Part shown: positions 48,701 to 57,900 of the stretch, piece by piece
Layout: each line of letters starts with the position of its first letter
Numbering within the stretch: position 1 is the first letter of the stretch
NCBI GenBank assembly: GCA_014549065.1
Contig: JACDOX010000001.1
Location: forward strand, 7,817,736 to 7,881,735
Reading direction: 5' to 3'
DNA length: 64,000 bases
From: Cardinalis cardinalis
Lineage: Eukaryota > Chordata > Aves > Passeriformes > Cardinalidae
Notes under the pieces: model-generated
What the model saw: the letters and a program-made list of their open reading frames with translations, nothing else
Databases searched by the model: none
Told to the model about the DNA's origin: nothing
Made by a program: the position numbers and the translations under genes

Positions 48701-51329
48701 AATATGTCTTTGTGAAACCTAACAGGTACTACAGCATAAATTAACGAACATGTACCTAAACTTTAGCATTCAAGAGGGTGTAAGTGTGATAAATATGTAT
48801 GTGGGATATATTTCTGTCACTGATTAGGATGTAGATATGGTAAGGCAGGTGATTCTTTAGCTACCAAAAGAAAAAAATTGAAACTGTTTTAAAAAGGTAA
48901 AGTTAAACAAGTAGCTATTTTGAGAATACTGTTTGGACTGTGGATAGCCCTTTTTGTTTTAAATTAAACCCCAAACACATGGAAGTATGTACATGACATA
49001 TTTACAATAAAAATGTTTTTATTTTTTGCTTCTGAACTTAAATGGATATTAAACAGATACAGTTTTCCTGCAGGGTAGCTAAAACACAGTATTTTTCCTT
49101 AGCNTTCACAAGGTAACAAATGGTCCTGCAGACAGCAGTTCTAAGCACAATCCTNTGAAGTACTTAAACCCAAAAAATCATCCCCATTCTGCACGAAAGC
49201 CCAGTAGCAGCAGTCTTCATATAGCAGCATGGTTAACTAAGATTTTGTAGGGTAGGANTAACTGTTTTACTGCATGTATTATATACAGTCCCATTTCTTG
49301 AGATTCAGGCAGTCCAATCACTGTTCTCTATAAAATACTTTATTGAGTTTCTTCCTGTATTTAATTTGTCTCTGTNTAGCAGTATTTCCTTATTCTGTGA
49401 CAACATGCTCTTCCCCTACTTTGAAATACTTNTTTTCTGCATATGGGCAGTGTTAGTTCAGGAAAACTTCCCTTCTCCTTCCAAAGAGGAACTGAAAATA
49501 CAAAAGATGTGCCCAAAGTAAGCACTTTGGTCCAGACTCAGATTACATGGCTGAGGGTATTTTTGGAAAAGNTTAAAGCCAACAAGCTTGAGCTGAAGTC
49601 AGCTATATGAACTATGGTCATCTTGAATAATCCAAGTAGTTATACTGGATAAAACTGTCATTTGGTTGTAATTCAAGTGTGTCCTTACCTGNCAAGTGGC
49701 TCAACCCACAGCCACAGCAGTCAGGTAATACCTGCAAAGGTCTGCAGGGTCTGCAGCAGCAGAGCTGCACCAAGGGTTCAGGGGAGCACCACATCTGCAT
49801 CTCNGCTCTTCACCCTGCTCAGTGCAGGACCCATCCTCCCTCCTGTCAGCCAAGCTGAGCTTCTGTCCCTGCACCTCTGGGGAGCTGAGGTGTGCAGGAG
49901 ACTGCCCTGCATGGACTTGACCAGAGGCTGAGAAAACCTGGAGGAGCTGTAGTCTTGGGCAGAACTGCACCACATGGAGCATCTAGCCTGAGGAGTGNCT
50001 GAGAGGTCTGGGATACCCTTCCCAAAAGGGAAGGCCTTCTCTGGTGAGCATGGCTCTCTAGNCTGAAGCACAGGTGCTTCCTGCATGCCCAGCCATCAGA
50101 ACAAGCAGCATCACTGAGTACAGAAAAGAGGCTGTGCCAGAGAAGGCAATGCAGCCACTGGGATGGTCAGATCTGCANAGGAAGGGACAAGCCCAAAGGC
50201 AGGCTTCTGGGTAGGAAGTGGTGAGCCTAAAATAGCAAAAGCTGGCCCTAGTGTAGCTGACCTNCTGAAAGTAGGTGCTGAAATTGTTCTGAGAACCAGT
50301 TTCTCAAGGGTTTGATAAAGGGGAGGNGGGAGGAGTGACAGGAAATTTTAAAAAGGGGGAGAAGGATGGAGTCTAGGGCAGGACTCTCATGTGACATCAG
50401 CTGGCATATGAGAGGCAGGATGCACTGCTGGTACTTACAGTTCTTATCCTCTGGAAGAAAACCATAGCAGGGAAAAAAAGCAAAGCTCAGCANAGCTGGC
50501 AAGATGGTTTTGCATGACAGGAGGAGGATGAAAGGGGAAATTGCCTATTACAATTAATGATTTCATGAGTGACTGTCCAGTATTGCAATCAGCAGCATTT
50601 ACACAAAAGCTGATGTAGAGGAAATCCTGAAAGTTTCAGGCAGGCTGACTGGCAGTGTGGTCAAANAGGGGGGCTGCTCTCCATCTCAAGATAGACGGGT
50701 CTCCAGCAAGCAGAGCAGCAGCTCTACAGCTAGAGATGAAGGCTGGTGCCAGGGCAGGCTTTTGCTGGGAATCACAACACCACAGGAATCAGAGTAAATG
50801 GGGACAGGATTGGTCAGAAGACTGGAGCAGAGATGGTTCTGGAGACAAGAATTGTGATTTTTCCCACAGTTTTGTTAGACTTGACACTAAAGAGGNTGTG
50901 GTGCTCAGCTGCAGAAATGGAAATGTTTCCACCAGGATTTTCAGAGCAAGTCCTTCATTGCTCGACCTTGTTTATTGAACTCACANTAGGAGCTACCTTT
51001 AATAAGTAGCAAAGGTATTATACTAGTGGGTGAAGATCTTTAGAGTGAAGTAAAGAAGAGAAAAAATAACTTTTCTAGGAATGGAGATAATTTCATCAAA
51101 TCTTTCTTGTTTGTTTTTTATTGAAGGTATGAGCAATTCTGATGTGATGGTTGCTCTTCAGCGTGGGTACCGGATGCCACGCATGGAAACCTGCCCAGCT
51201 GAGCTTTATGATATCATGAAAACNTGCTGGAAAGACAAAGCAGAAGAGAGGCCAACCTTTGATTACCTACAGAGTGTGCTTGATGACTTCTACACAGCAA
51301 CAGAAGGGCAGTATCAACAACAGCCATAG
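24586..51329 (+). CDS. LYN: Tyrosine-protein kinase Lyn (12 coding exons, complete)
   Basis: Lyn is a Src-family tyrosine kinase on the inner face of the plasma membrane. It phosphorylates ITAM and ITIM receptors in B cells and myeloid cells, giving both activating and inhibitory signals. Joining 24586-24717, 25911-25959, 26052-26157, 26614-26712, 26818-26921, 28383-28532, 29798-29950, 35786-35968, 37442-37518, 44556-44709, 45879-46010 and 51127-51329 gives 1,542 nt: 513 codons plus TAG. Human Lyn has 512; the extra residue falls at the start of the second coding exon. Visible features: N-terminal MGCIKSK with Gly2 (myristoylation) and Cys3 (palmitoylation); unique-region Tyr32; SH3 (about 64-124) with ALYPYDG and EWW; SH2 (about 130-227) with FLIRES Arg157; kinase (about 248-502) with GAGQFGEV, Lys276, Glu291, Thr320 gatekeeper, HRDLRAAN (Asp368), DFG (386-388), activation-loop Tyr398, APE, and inhibitory tail Tyr509 in EGQYQQQP. 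All key residues are present. The ATG has A at -3 and G at +4. The conserved unique region separates it from HCK, FYN and other Src relatives. Confidence 0.97.
24655..24660 (+). promoter_or_regulatory. LYN: Alternative splice donor for the LynB form (GTACGT)
   Basis: Inside exon 2, immediately after codon 23 (CCA), stands GTACGT. Using it instead of the donor at 24718 would remove exactly 63 nt, residues 24-44, with no frame change. That is the same segment missing from mammalian LynB. The removed part contains Tyr32. The site is seen directly; its use in birds is inferred. Confidence 0.8.
24718..25910 (+). other. LYN: LYN intron 2
   Basis: GTAAGT at the left and TTTATTGTAG at the right. About 25110-25440 is locally GC-richer, but I could not assign it to a repeat family or an exon. 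Confidence 0.85.
25911..25959 (+). CDS. LYN: LYN exon 3: end of unique region
   Basis: 49 nt, residues 45-60 plus one base, including the conserved QLLPGQRF block. It begins Ala-Asn where human Lyn has a single Val, which accounts for the extra residue. Acceptor TTGTAG, donor GTATGT. The following intron is only 92 bp. Confidence 0.95.
26052..26157 (+). CDS. LYN: LYN exon 4: first half of SH3
   Basis: 106 nt, encoding the linker DAEEQG and the SH3 N-terminal half with ALYPYDG, which supplies the aromatic residues that bind PxxP ligands. Donor GTAAGT (26158). Confidence 0.97.
26302..26417 (+). mobile_element. CR1 LINE, short 3' tail
   Basis: A roughly 115-bp remnant of the CR1 3' UTR (CAGGTTGGATAGGAC ... 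GATGATCTTTTAGG ... CCAACCC) in LYN intron 4, sense orientation. This is a very short 5' truncation, common for CR1. Confidence 0.85.
26614..26712 (+). CDS. LYN: LYN exon 5: second half of SH3
   Basis: 99 nt with GEWW, the RT/n-Src-loop tryptophans, and IPSNYVAK, the SH3 closing strand. Acceptor TTTTTCAG, donor GTAAGT. Confidence 0.97.
26818..26921 (+). CDS. LYN: LYN exon 6: first half of SH2
   Basis: 104 nt, starting EWFFKDITRKDAERQLL and ending in FLIRESETLKG. Arg157 of FLIRES is the phosphotyrosine-binding arginine. The donor GTAGTT is weaker than the others in this gene. Confidence 0.97.
26922..28382 (+). other. LYN: LYN intron 6
   Basis: 1,461 bp between the two SH2 exons. No exon or nameable repeat was found. 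Confidence 0.85.
28383..28532 (+). CDS. LYN: LYN exon 7: second half of SH2
   Basis: 150 nt: SYSLSIRDYD, HGDVIKHYKIR, NGGFYISPRITF and MIKHYQ, all Src-type SH2 blocks. Donor GTAAGT. Confidence 0.97.
28533..29797 (+). other. LYN: LYN intron 7
   Basis: 1,265 bp, AT-rich, with several isolated N bases. No exon or repeat recognised. Confidence 0.85.
29798..29950 (+). CDS. LYN: LYN exon 8: SH2-kinase linker and glycine loop
   Basis: 153 nt: end of SH2 (GLCRKLEKACISPKPQKPW), the SH2-kinase linker whose proline segment docks on SH3 in the closed state, the conserved DAWEIPRESI entry into the kinase, and the ATP-binding loop GAGQFGEVWMG. Donor GTAAGT. Confidence 0.97.
30341..30422. repeat. Perfect 41-bp tandem duplication
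   Basis: The unit at 30341-30381 is repeated without mismatch at 30382-30422. It starts GAAACCATGTC and ends GATATCATA. Perfect identity points to a recent duplication or a variable-number locus. Confidence 0.95.
32205..32560 (+). mobile_element. CR1 LINE fragment, diverged
   Basis: It contains the CR1 blocks CCACAAAGATGATGAGGGG, GGCACAGGCTGCCCAGAGAG and TGGACACAATTCCTGGACAA in the right order and orientation, with internal divergence. The open frames on both strands here are CR1 shadows. The ends are approximate. Confidence 0.8.
35786..35968 (+). CDS. LYN: LYN exon 9: kinase N-lobe
   Basis: 183 nt with VAVKTLK (catalytic Lys276), the alpha-C helix FLEEANLMK (Glu291) and the gatekeeper region IYIITEFMAKG (Thr320). 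Human has Tyr where this bird has Phe322 in the hinge. Donor GTGAGA. An LTR begins 23 bp after the exon end. Confidence 0.97.
35992..36573 (+). mobile_element. Solo LTR in LYN intron 9, sense orientation
   Basis: 582 bp beginning TGCTG and ending CAACA, flanked by the direct repeat ATCTGCA (35985-35991 and 36574-36580). The repeat is seven bases, or six if one base belongs to the LTR. It is the same family as the LTR at 417-1073: the last 20 bases are identical after reverse complement and the bodies align. A TATA-like TATAGAAA lies at 36263-36270. At the place where the other copy has the poly(A) hexamer ATTAAA, this one reads ATTAAT (36443-36448). No viral coding sequence remains. Open frames here (for example minus strand 35957-36256) are LTR sequence. 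Confidence 0.9.
36581..37441 (+). other. LYN: Remainder of LYN intron 9
   Basis: Unassigned AT-rich intron between the LTR's right target duplication and the exon 10 acceptor TTTTAACAG. No exon seen. Confidence 0.8.
37442..37518 (+). CDS. LYN: LYN exon 10: kinase, start of C-lobe
   Basis: 77 nt encoding GSLLDFLKSDEG and LPKLIDFSAQ, the hinge and alpha-D/alpha-E region. It ends in phase 0. Donor GTAAAA, with CAG before it. Confidence 0.97.
38449..38690 (+). mobile_element. CR1 LINE, 3' end fragment, AT-rich and diverged
   Basis: It follows the CR1 3' UTR order: TTAGATATTAGGAAGTATTTC, AATAGGCTTCCTAGAGAGG, then TTGGACTAGATGATCAC and TTTCCAACAG, ending near TTGTATTCTGTGG. Sense orientation. More diverged than the copies in intron 1. 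Confidence 0.85.
41865..41926. repeat. 31-bp tandem duplication, nearly perfect
   Basis: The unit at 41865-41895, starting AACTCTGTGATCAAGAAG, recurs at 41896-41926 with a small difference in the T run near the end. It looks like replication slippage. Confidence 0.9.
44556..44709 (+). CDS. LYN: LYN exon 11: catalytic loop and activation loop
   Basis: 154 nt with HRDLRAAN (catalytic Asp368), the DFG triplet (386-388) and the autophosphorylation site Tyr398 in EDNEYTAREG. Acceptor TTACAG, donor GTAGGT. Confidence 0.98.
44710..45878 (+). other. LYN: LYN intron 11
   Basis: 1,169 bp. No exon or repeat recognised. Confidence 0.85.
45879..46010 (+). CDS. LYN: LYN exon 12: APE motif and C-lobe core
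   Basis: 132 nt: AKFPIKWTAPEAI, IKSDVWSFGILLYEIVTYG and KIPYP. The P+1 loop and alpha-F aspartate (SDVWSFG) are intact. Acceptor TTTTTTAG, donor GTATGG. Confidence 0.98.
46011..51126 (+). other. LYN: LYN intron 12
   Basis: 5.1 kb. I could not assign a repeat family or antisense exon. Many short stretches between about 46.8 and 49.2 kb have more A than T on the plus strand, unlike much of the other LYN introns. N bases are frequent. Confidence 0.8.
51127..51329 (+). CDS. LYN: LYN exon 13: end of kinase and regulatory tail
   Basis: 203 nt coding, ending TAG (51327-51329). It encodes RGYRMPRMETCPAELYDIM, CW and ERPTFDYLQSVLDDF, then the tail TATEGQYQQQP. Tyr509 is the CSK target that closes the kinase by binding its own SH2 domain. 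The N at 51224 falls in the third base of ACN and does not affect Thr. Confidence 0.98.
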
Positions 51330-52770
51330 AACAAAGGACACTTTTTCTATTGCCATAGATCATTGGCACAGACTATCTTTACAACAGACTGCTCAAACCA
51401 GTTACTTCATGCATTCAGATGTCTTAACTGAGTGTGGAAGCTGAAANGCTGAAGAATAATTCTGCAGAGAAATAATGTTTTTATGTAGTTAAAACAGTTC
51501 CTCCAAAGCTTCAAGCTCTCCTTAAAGGCTCTGTGTTTTGCATCTGTAGAAACACCCCAAAGCAAACAGGCTTTTTGGGGTGGGGAGGGAGAAGGAAGGA
51601 AAGCAATCATGCCCTGGTACAGTTTGACAAGACCTTCTTAGGATCTAAGTCACGCAATATGTTACAAGGAGACCTTGATAAAAGGGTTGAGAGGATGCAC
51701 GAACAGCTGTTTTCAAAACAAAAAGTCACAAAGGAGAACTTACAGATTTAAGACATGGTGATGTTCTTAAATCATCTTTTTTGAAATACAGCATATTGCA
51801 AAAATTATTTTTATATCCTTGTTATTNCACATTAGTATCAGGTGTACTGTCACCTCTTGTAAGGCTTTCTATACAGTGTCAAGGTTTCTGTTGAGGAAGA
51901 GTTATGTAATTCTTTACGCTGAAAAAGTTCTGATTTTCTGCTGTAAAACCCTAAACTTAAAATCATTTTCAAAGCATTACAAAACTATCAGGTGCAGAAG
52001 TGCAANATGAACACACATGACTGCAGATCACCTCACTCTGTGTTCAAGCTTCAGCTTCCCACAAGGCCAAAGTCATCATCTGAGGTCCATGGAAAAGCAC
52101 AGGACTTTGAAGGAAGTTAATACCTTCATTGCAGTCGCTGAAAATGTTACCAGTGAAAATATTTTAANCTTCATTTTTAATCCTCTGTGGTTATTCAAGA
52201 ATATTCCTTATATTTTTGCTGCTTTAATCAACTAACCTCAAATCTGTTTGAAAGCTAAAACTAGCTCTAGCACTATCAAAAACAATTTGTGGAAACATGC
52301 AATGAGACATCAAGTTATATTGCAGCGACACTGCCATTTGTTGCTTAGTATTACAAATCTAATTCTTAAAGTGAAGGCAAGTTGCTGTGCTCTTTACNTG
52401 GAATTCTTCTATCAAATTACTTACCCAAACAGATTAGCTAGTGCACTTGCAGTGTAACCACATCACAGCATAGATTACTTCTTTTTCAAAGTGACACTGG
52501 TTCTTAGAGCTGAAGCCCAGTACACATCTTTGCCATCCTTCAGCCCAATTATTTAGGCAAGTGGTACTTTGCAGAAGCTTAAAATTTTTCTGAGAAAGCT
52601 TCAGCATGCCTGCAGTTGAAGCTCAGCAGCAGAANTATTCATGGCTTTTCTTTTCCAGGGGCTTCCTTCAGTCAAACTGTGCAGTTTAAACAGACTGTCA
52701 GTTAAATATGTAAATAGTTCCTATTGTATGGTGANTTTTAATTTTAATAAACACTTAATCTGAAGCTAGT
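51330..52770 (+). other. LYN: LYN 3' UTR
   Basis: About 1.4 kb without coding features between the stop codon and the poly(A) signal. The end is set about 20 bases after the hexamer. Open frames here are chance. Confidence 0.7.
52746..52751 (+). terminator. LYN: LYN poly(A) signal AATAAA
   Basis: The first canonical AATAAA I find after the stop codon, in an AT-rich context at the end of the 3' UTR. Additional downstream sites cannot be excluded. Confidence 0.65.
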
Positions 52771-54079
52771 AGTATGGCAGTGATTTGAGATAAATCAAAC
52801 AGCTGATATTCTNTTCCATGGTAGCTTCATGTGGAACAGGGAAATCTCTGATTATCACCACTACCAGGATTAATGGACTCTGCTTTCCTTACANCTTTGA
52901 GAAACTGAAAAGGACCAAACACCATTTTTGCATCCTTCTTGTGGTTTCTTATCCTGGAGGGCATGAAGAGAAGAACCAACACCTCAGCTCTCCTTGAAAA
53001 CAGCTTTTAACATAAAAGCCTTTAACATAAAAGCTACACTGTGCTTTTGTAACTTTTGGGAAAACATTAACAGTTCAGCACTGGCCAGGAGTTCACTACA
53101 GGCTTCATTTTATTTTAAGACTGAAAAAAAAAANAGNNNAAAANAAAAGCTCTAGCTAATGTAACTTTGTCTTTCAAACCATTTCCAACCAAAGAGCTCT
53201 GGGAAGAGGGAACATAGAAAGAACAGTTGCTCAGGGAGTAGGAGGTTATAGTTAGTGTTACATAAAGTTGTTGGACAGGCTGCCAAGGTGTAGCATGAGG
53301 TAGTTTGAAATGGTATTATGGAAATTTTCCATTATTAGCCTATTCTGATTATTTTTAAACTTCTGTTTTAATTGCTTTTCATAAAGCAATTTGTACATAC
53401 CAGCAAGAGATCAACATTCAGTGTCTCATATAACTACACCAAAGTATTTTTTAATAGCTGGAATAGTTTATGTGNGAGTAGACAAATATTTTAGAAATTC
53501 TACCTTGCAGGGATTATAGGCCATCAGAACTACTAAAAGCAGATAGCCCTGTATTTAGCAGACACAGCTCAAAANATGAGAAAAGCAATGGCTGAAGTAC
53601 AACCTCTACAGCCTTGTTAAATAGATGTCAGAGTGATTACTGATCACAGACCAACCCAAAACTCTCAGCAACCTGGCAAGAGGAGTCACAGCATAGCAGG
53701 GCTGTCNTCCTGTCACACGGGGAGGTTGCACCACCTACTGTCCCCCCAGGGAGGGAGAGGTTCTTGCTTTGAACTCAGTCCCCTTCCACTGAGAGAAGCT
53801 CCCTTACAGGGACTGATCAATCCAATTTACTTACAGATTCCACAGCAAGCCTCCAGGATTACAGGCATTGTACTTAAAAAAACTACTTAAAATTTTAGCA
53901 TGCTCCAGTCTTCCATCCTTAAGCTACTAGATAAAAACTAAGTAATATAATGAAGGATATGATTCTTTCAACTCAAGATCATCCTATATCAATCATNGTC
54001 ATTATTTGGGTTCTAATTTCATGATCTTTTCTTATCTTGGTTTTGCTGATTTATAAAATGAAGAGTCAGAGCTGAATTT
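52771..54079. other. Tail-to-tail intergenic spacer
   Basis: About 1.3 kb between the 3' end of LYN and the 3' end of the minus-strand kinesin gene. It includes a poly-A run broken by N bases (53127-53147) and a short near-duplication at 52994-53024. No exon seen. Confidence 0.65.
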
Positions 54080-54092
54080 AGCAACGAAAATT

Positions 54093-54152
54093 TTTATTAA
54101 ATCCATGTTTCAAAGTTTAATACATATTCCTAGNGGAAATTCAAATTTTATT
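54093..54152 (-). terminator. Poly(A) signals of the kinesin gene
   Basis: Two AATAAA hexamers on the minus strand, at 54147-54152 and 54093-54098, about 610 and 665 bases after the kinesin stop codon. The stretch 54080-54759 is therefore the probable 3' UTR. Confidence 0.6.
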
Positions 54153-54759
54153 TAAACAAATCTCTTTACAAAGCCAAGTTAGCTGAAAAATAGCAAGGAG
54201 CCAGATCAGATTTCATTTCATCACCTTCTTTAGGAGTTTGCTTAGAAGCAAGTCCCAAGAAGGGAGTCTCCAGGTCAAAACCATAATATTAACTGAAGAA
54301 CCATGCTATTTTAACTACTTAGGATTAAGTTTACAAACCATCTGATTTCNAGGAACCAGCAATGATATAAAATAACTTAAAAACATAATGAACAGCAGAT
54401 GAGGGACATCCCACTTTGCATGAACCACACTTTTATCAGTACAGATCATGATAGCAGTTACTACAGAATTAAAATATATATATTTCTCAAATCACATCCC
54501 TGTATCAACAGTAAAAGCACGTGTCTAGACTCAAACTTTTATAGCTCTAAATTCAACCCTGATTCAATTAAAGTTCTGTATTAAACATTTTTCTCCATCA
54601 ACATGAGAGTGAAGATGGCATCTAAGAGTGAGAAAGAGCTACCAANAGGTTAAGACTAATAAAGAAGCCTAGTAATTGCACACTTTGATTTATCAAATAA
54701 TATTCTTTTGCTTTCTGAGATAACATTACTTATTTTCTTGAATAGGGTAAAGCCTCTTC

Positions 54760-54975
54760 TTACTTCCCCCAGCCTTTACCAAGAGGTGTACTAGCAGTGG
54801 ATGCTACTGTGGATTTCAGGTTAGCCAGCAAACCTCTCCTGGGTTTCTGCTGTTTTGATTCCTCTGCAAAGAAATTCTTTTTCTGTTCTTCAAGCTCTTT
54901 TTGCAGGGAAGACACAGTTTCTTCAAGCTCAAGAACACGTTTAGCCCAATTCTGAAGACTGTTCATTTCTTGGTC
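54760..54975 (-). CDS. Kinesin last exon: coiled coil and basic C-terminus
   Basis: 216 nt including TAA (54760-54762). Acceptor TCCTCGTAG, phase 0. It encodes a heptad-rich stretch (LQNWAKRVLELEETVSSLQ) and then a basic, Ser/Thr-rich end with PRRGLLANLKST and TPLGKGWGK. Confidence 0.88.
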   Translation of the reverse strand, partial: DQEMNSLQNWAKRVLELEETVSSLQKELEEQKKNFFAEESKQQKPRRGLLANLKSTVASTASTPLGKGWGK

Positions 54976-57900
54976 CTACGAGGATAAGGCTGTGTTAAGT
55001 ATGTGAACACTCCATGGTCTCTCTCATGCAGTTAATTTTCTGGTTCANATTATTTTATTAAACACATAAACACCCTTGTTTCTAGTGTCCTATGGCCATT
55101 AACTACCCATTTCCTCTAATTACATCAAAGTATTTAAAAACCCAGCAAACGACAGGGCCATACAGTCTAGTTAGAGNCCAAGTCTGACTAAGAGGCTGAT
55201 GCTAAAATGCTTTGCCACACCATGCAAAGAATTGATGCTGTTCTAGGAACCAGATAAAAGTGGCTTTCCTGCCTTGCAATTTCTGAAAGCAAAACTGGNC
55301 AAATCAAAACTCTCATAGCATAAGTCTTGTAACCAGGACCAAGTAAATGCTTTCAGTGGGCAGAATACAGAGTGTTAAATACACTCTTTAATCTCTGTGG
55401 TTAGCAAAATCACCTTCCCATTCATAAGGGATAGGAAGGTAACTTCCAATCAAAAAGTTCAAGTCAAATAATTTTCAGTCTCAGATTTAAACTAAAAAGT
55501 ATGCAGAAAGTAATCTAATGTTCAAAGAAAGACATCACTAAGCAGTTAGTATTCCTGCAGATTACAAGTAAGGCATAGATTCAAAGTGCCAAGAGTTGAA
55601 AAGTTTCATTTTTTTGTTTAGGAATCTAGTTGATATCTGAAGTCATATGCAGTAAACTTTAGGAAGTCCCTGCTTTTGAAGGGAAGATGTCTATTTCTGT
55701 ATTAAACAGTTTATCTGTCCCCATCTCTCATCCAGTTTGGCCACTTCTGGCAGGACCATCAGTACAGCTTTAAAGCCATAGATCCTTAGGCCTTGTTGCA
55801 GTAGCATTTGTGCACTGACACCTTGCTTGCCTCAGCAACATGCCTCTTGATGAGTTCTAAGCAGTATTTTCTTTGCTTGACAAGAATTCATGACATCTTT
55901 AGATGAGCAGGCTTTGTCAGCAGAGTTACCCCATTGACAGAGTNTATCACTTAAGTTGAAAAATGGGTTTTGCCTTACAAGATTCAGAGTTAAGTAGTGA
56001 AACACAAGGGCTCTGAGCTCATAATTCAGGAAGTTAGGCACAGAAAAAAGGCTAACATGAAAACAAATTGCTAATTTAACNGTGGTTTTACATGTAAAAA
56101 TATGCAGAAGCAGTTAGTACAACCATAGGTACAAGCCATATTAAAGTTGTTTNTAAATCATTGACTAACCTTGAGCATGATTGTGTGCTTCAATTGACTG
56201 TTTTCTTCTGCCATTTTTCTGTAGCCTTCATTAGCTTCTAGCAGAGTTTCATTTAGTTTCTGTATTTTAAACTTCAGAGATTTTATAAGCTGAAAATAAA
56301 NCCCATACACATGGAAGTTCAGAACAGCATGTTTTACATTGATTTTGTTTATGACTAGAACAGTGCAAACTGCAAGATCAAAACAAGAAAGTCTGCTTCT
56401 CTCAACCTCCTCTGTCCCAGCTCATCCTTTCAGGTGATAAAATGCTGCTGGAGCATTCAAAGGCTGTTGTGTTGAAGCTACTGTGATTTACAGACCTGCC
56501 AGTCAATGAACAGTAGCACAGACCAGGCTACATCTGGAACAGCCTGCTCCATTTCAGTAAGAGTAGTTAAAAGAACACTTTTGTCTCATTAATACTATTC
56601 ACATTGGAGCACAGTTACCACAGAAGACCTTACCTTTCTGATGGGAAAATTAATGGATTAAGCCTAAGCCCCAAAAGGCAAAAAATTCTGAAGCAGAAAA
56701 ATGTGTTACTGTTAATTCACTTCTACAGAGTTGTTAAAAAACCTCACACCCTTAGGCCATGTTTAATGGCTGAATGGGAAGAATAAAGNGGTGAATTACA
56801 AGTCACACATGCACTGATCTTAGGCAAAGCAGCAAAAAGGCACTGATGGAATGAACTGGTTTAAACCATTCTCACTTCAATCTCATCCATCATTCTAAAA
56901 CTTTCTAGCCACACAAAACAATCAATAATTGTATCCTTACAACAAGAATAAAAGCCAAACTTTCACCAAAGTTTGAAAGTGACATAGGGAAATGATNTAG
57001 AGCTCTCAAAAACAGTGGAAAACAAATCCTANGGCCATAGCACGAGACATTAAACTTGGTAAGGAAAAAATTATTTTTGGAGTATTCTTTCTTAATAGAA
57101 AGGGATTTAAGTTAATTTTCTATTTACATGGCTTATTANAACCAGCTGGAACTATTTCTCCAACCCTGACTCATATTTGATATTAGAGAAAGAAGAAACA
57201 CTTATGTCTTCCCTTCTCCCCACATCCTCTTTAAACATGGGAAATGAACTTTATCTTTACAAGATCATCACTCAAGGAATAAAATAAAAATGCATACTTA
57301 AAAATTATTGCTTTCCATAATTCCCACCTCTCTATGGTACTCAGAGCACAGAGATCTTGTTTGAAGAACAGAGATANTCACCTTTACTTAAGTTTAGGGT
57401 GAGAGTGGAGTTGAGTACTTTCAGAGAGGACTGCTTTAAGGCACTATTTTGATTTTAGATCGAAAATCTAAACTATTACCAGGTTTTGTAACTGGTCCCC
57501 TANGCAGAAGCAGGCAGAATTTCAGGAAGGAAAGTTCTGAGGTCATGGCAGCAATATTTACAATAAATTCCAGCACAAAGCTGAACATACTTCCTTACTT
57601 CCAACTCCCACCACATTCACCATGACTTGTTACAGCAGCAAATGGTTTTACAGACNAGAATAAAGCCAGAACAGTCTCTGGCAAAAATCATCCACAACTG
57701 AGTAAGGGCTTTCTCTGATAAGCTCAATGCCCATTTGCAGGAATCTTCATGTTTTTGTCTACAGTGCACATCTTTAAGCATNNANCNNNNNNNNNNTNNN
57801 NANNNNTNNNCCCAGATAAATACTAAGCAAGAGCTACCTCTTCCTTCTCTTCACATTGTTTCTGCAATCCTTCATTGGCTCTCTTCAACGTGCTGTCCAT

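Noticed and set aside
49618..50086. Overlapping 60-100 codon frames on both strands in intron 12, considered as a nested gene
   Set aside because: The frames overlap in opposite directions, contain ambiguous codons, lack splice sites with matching phases and show no family motif. Locally higher GC is enough to explain them.
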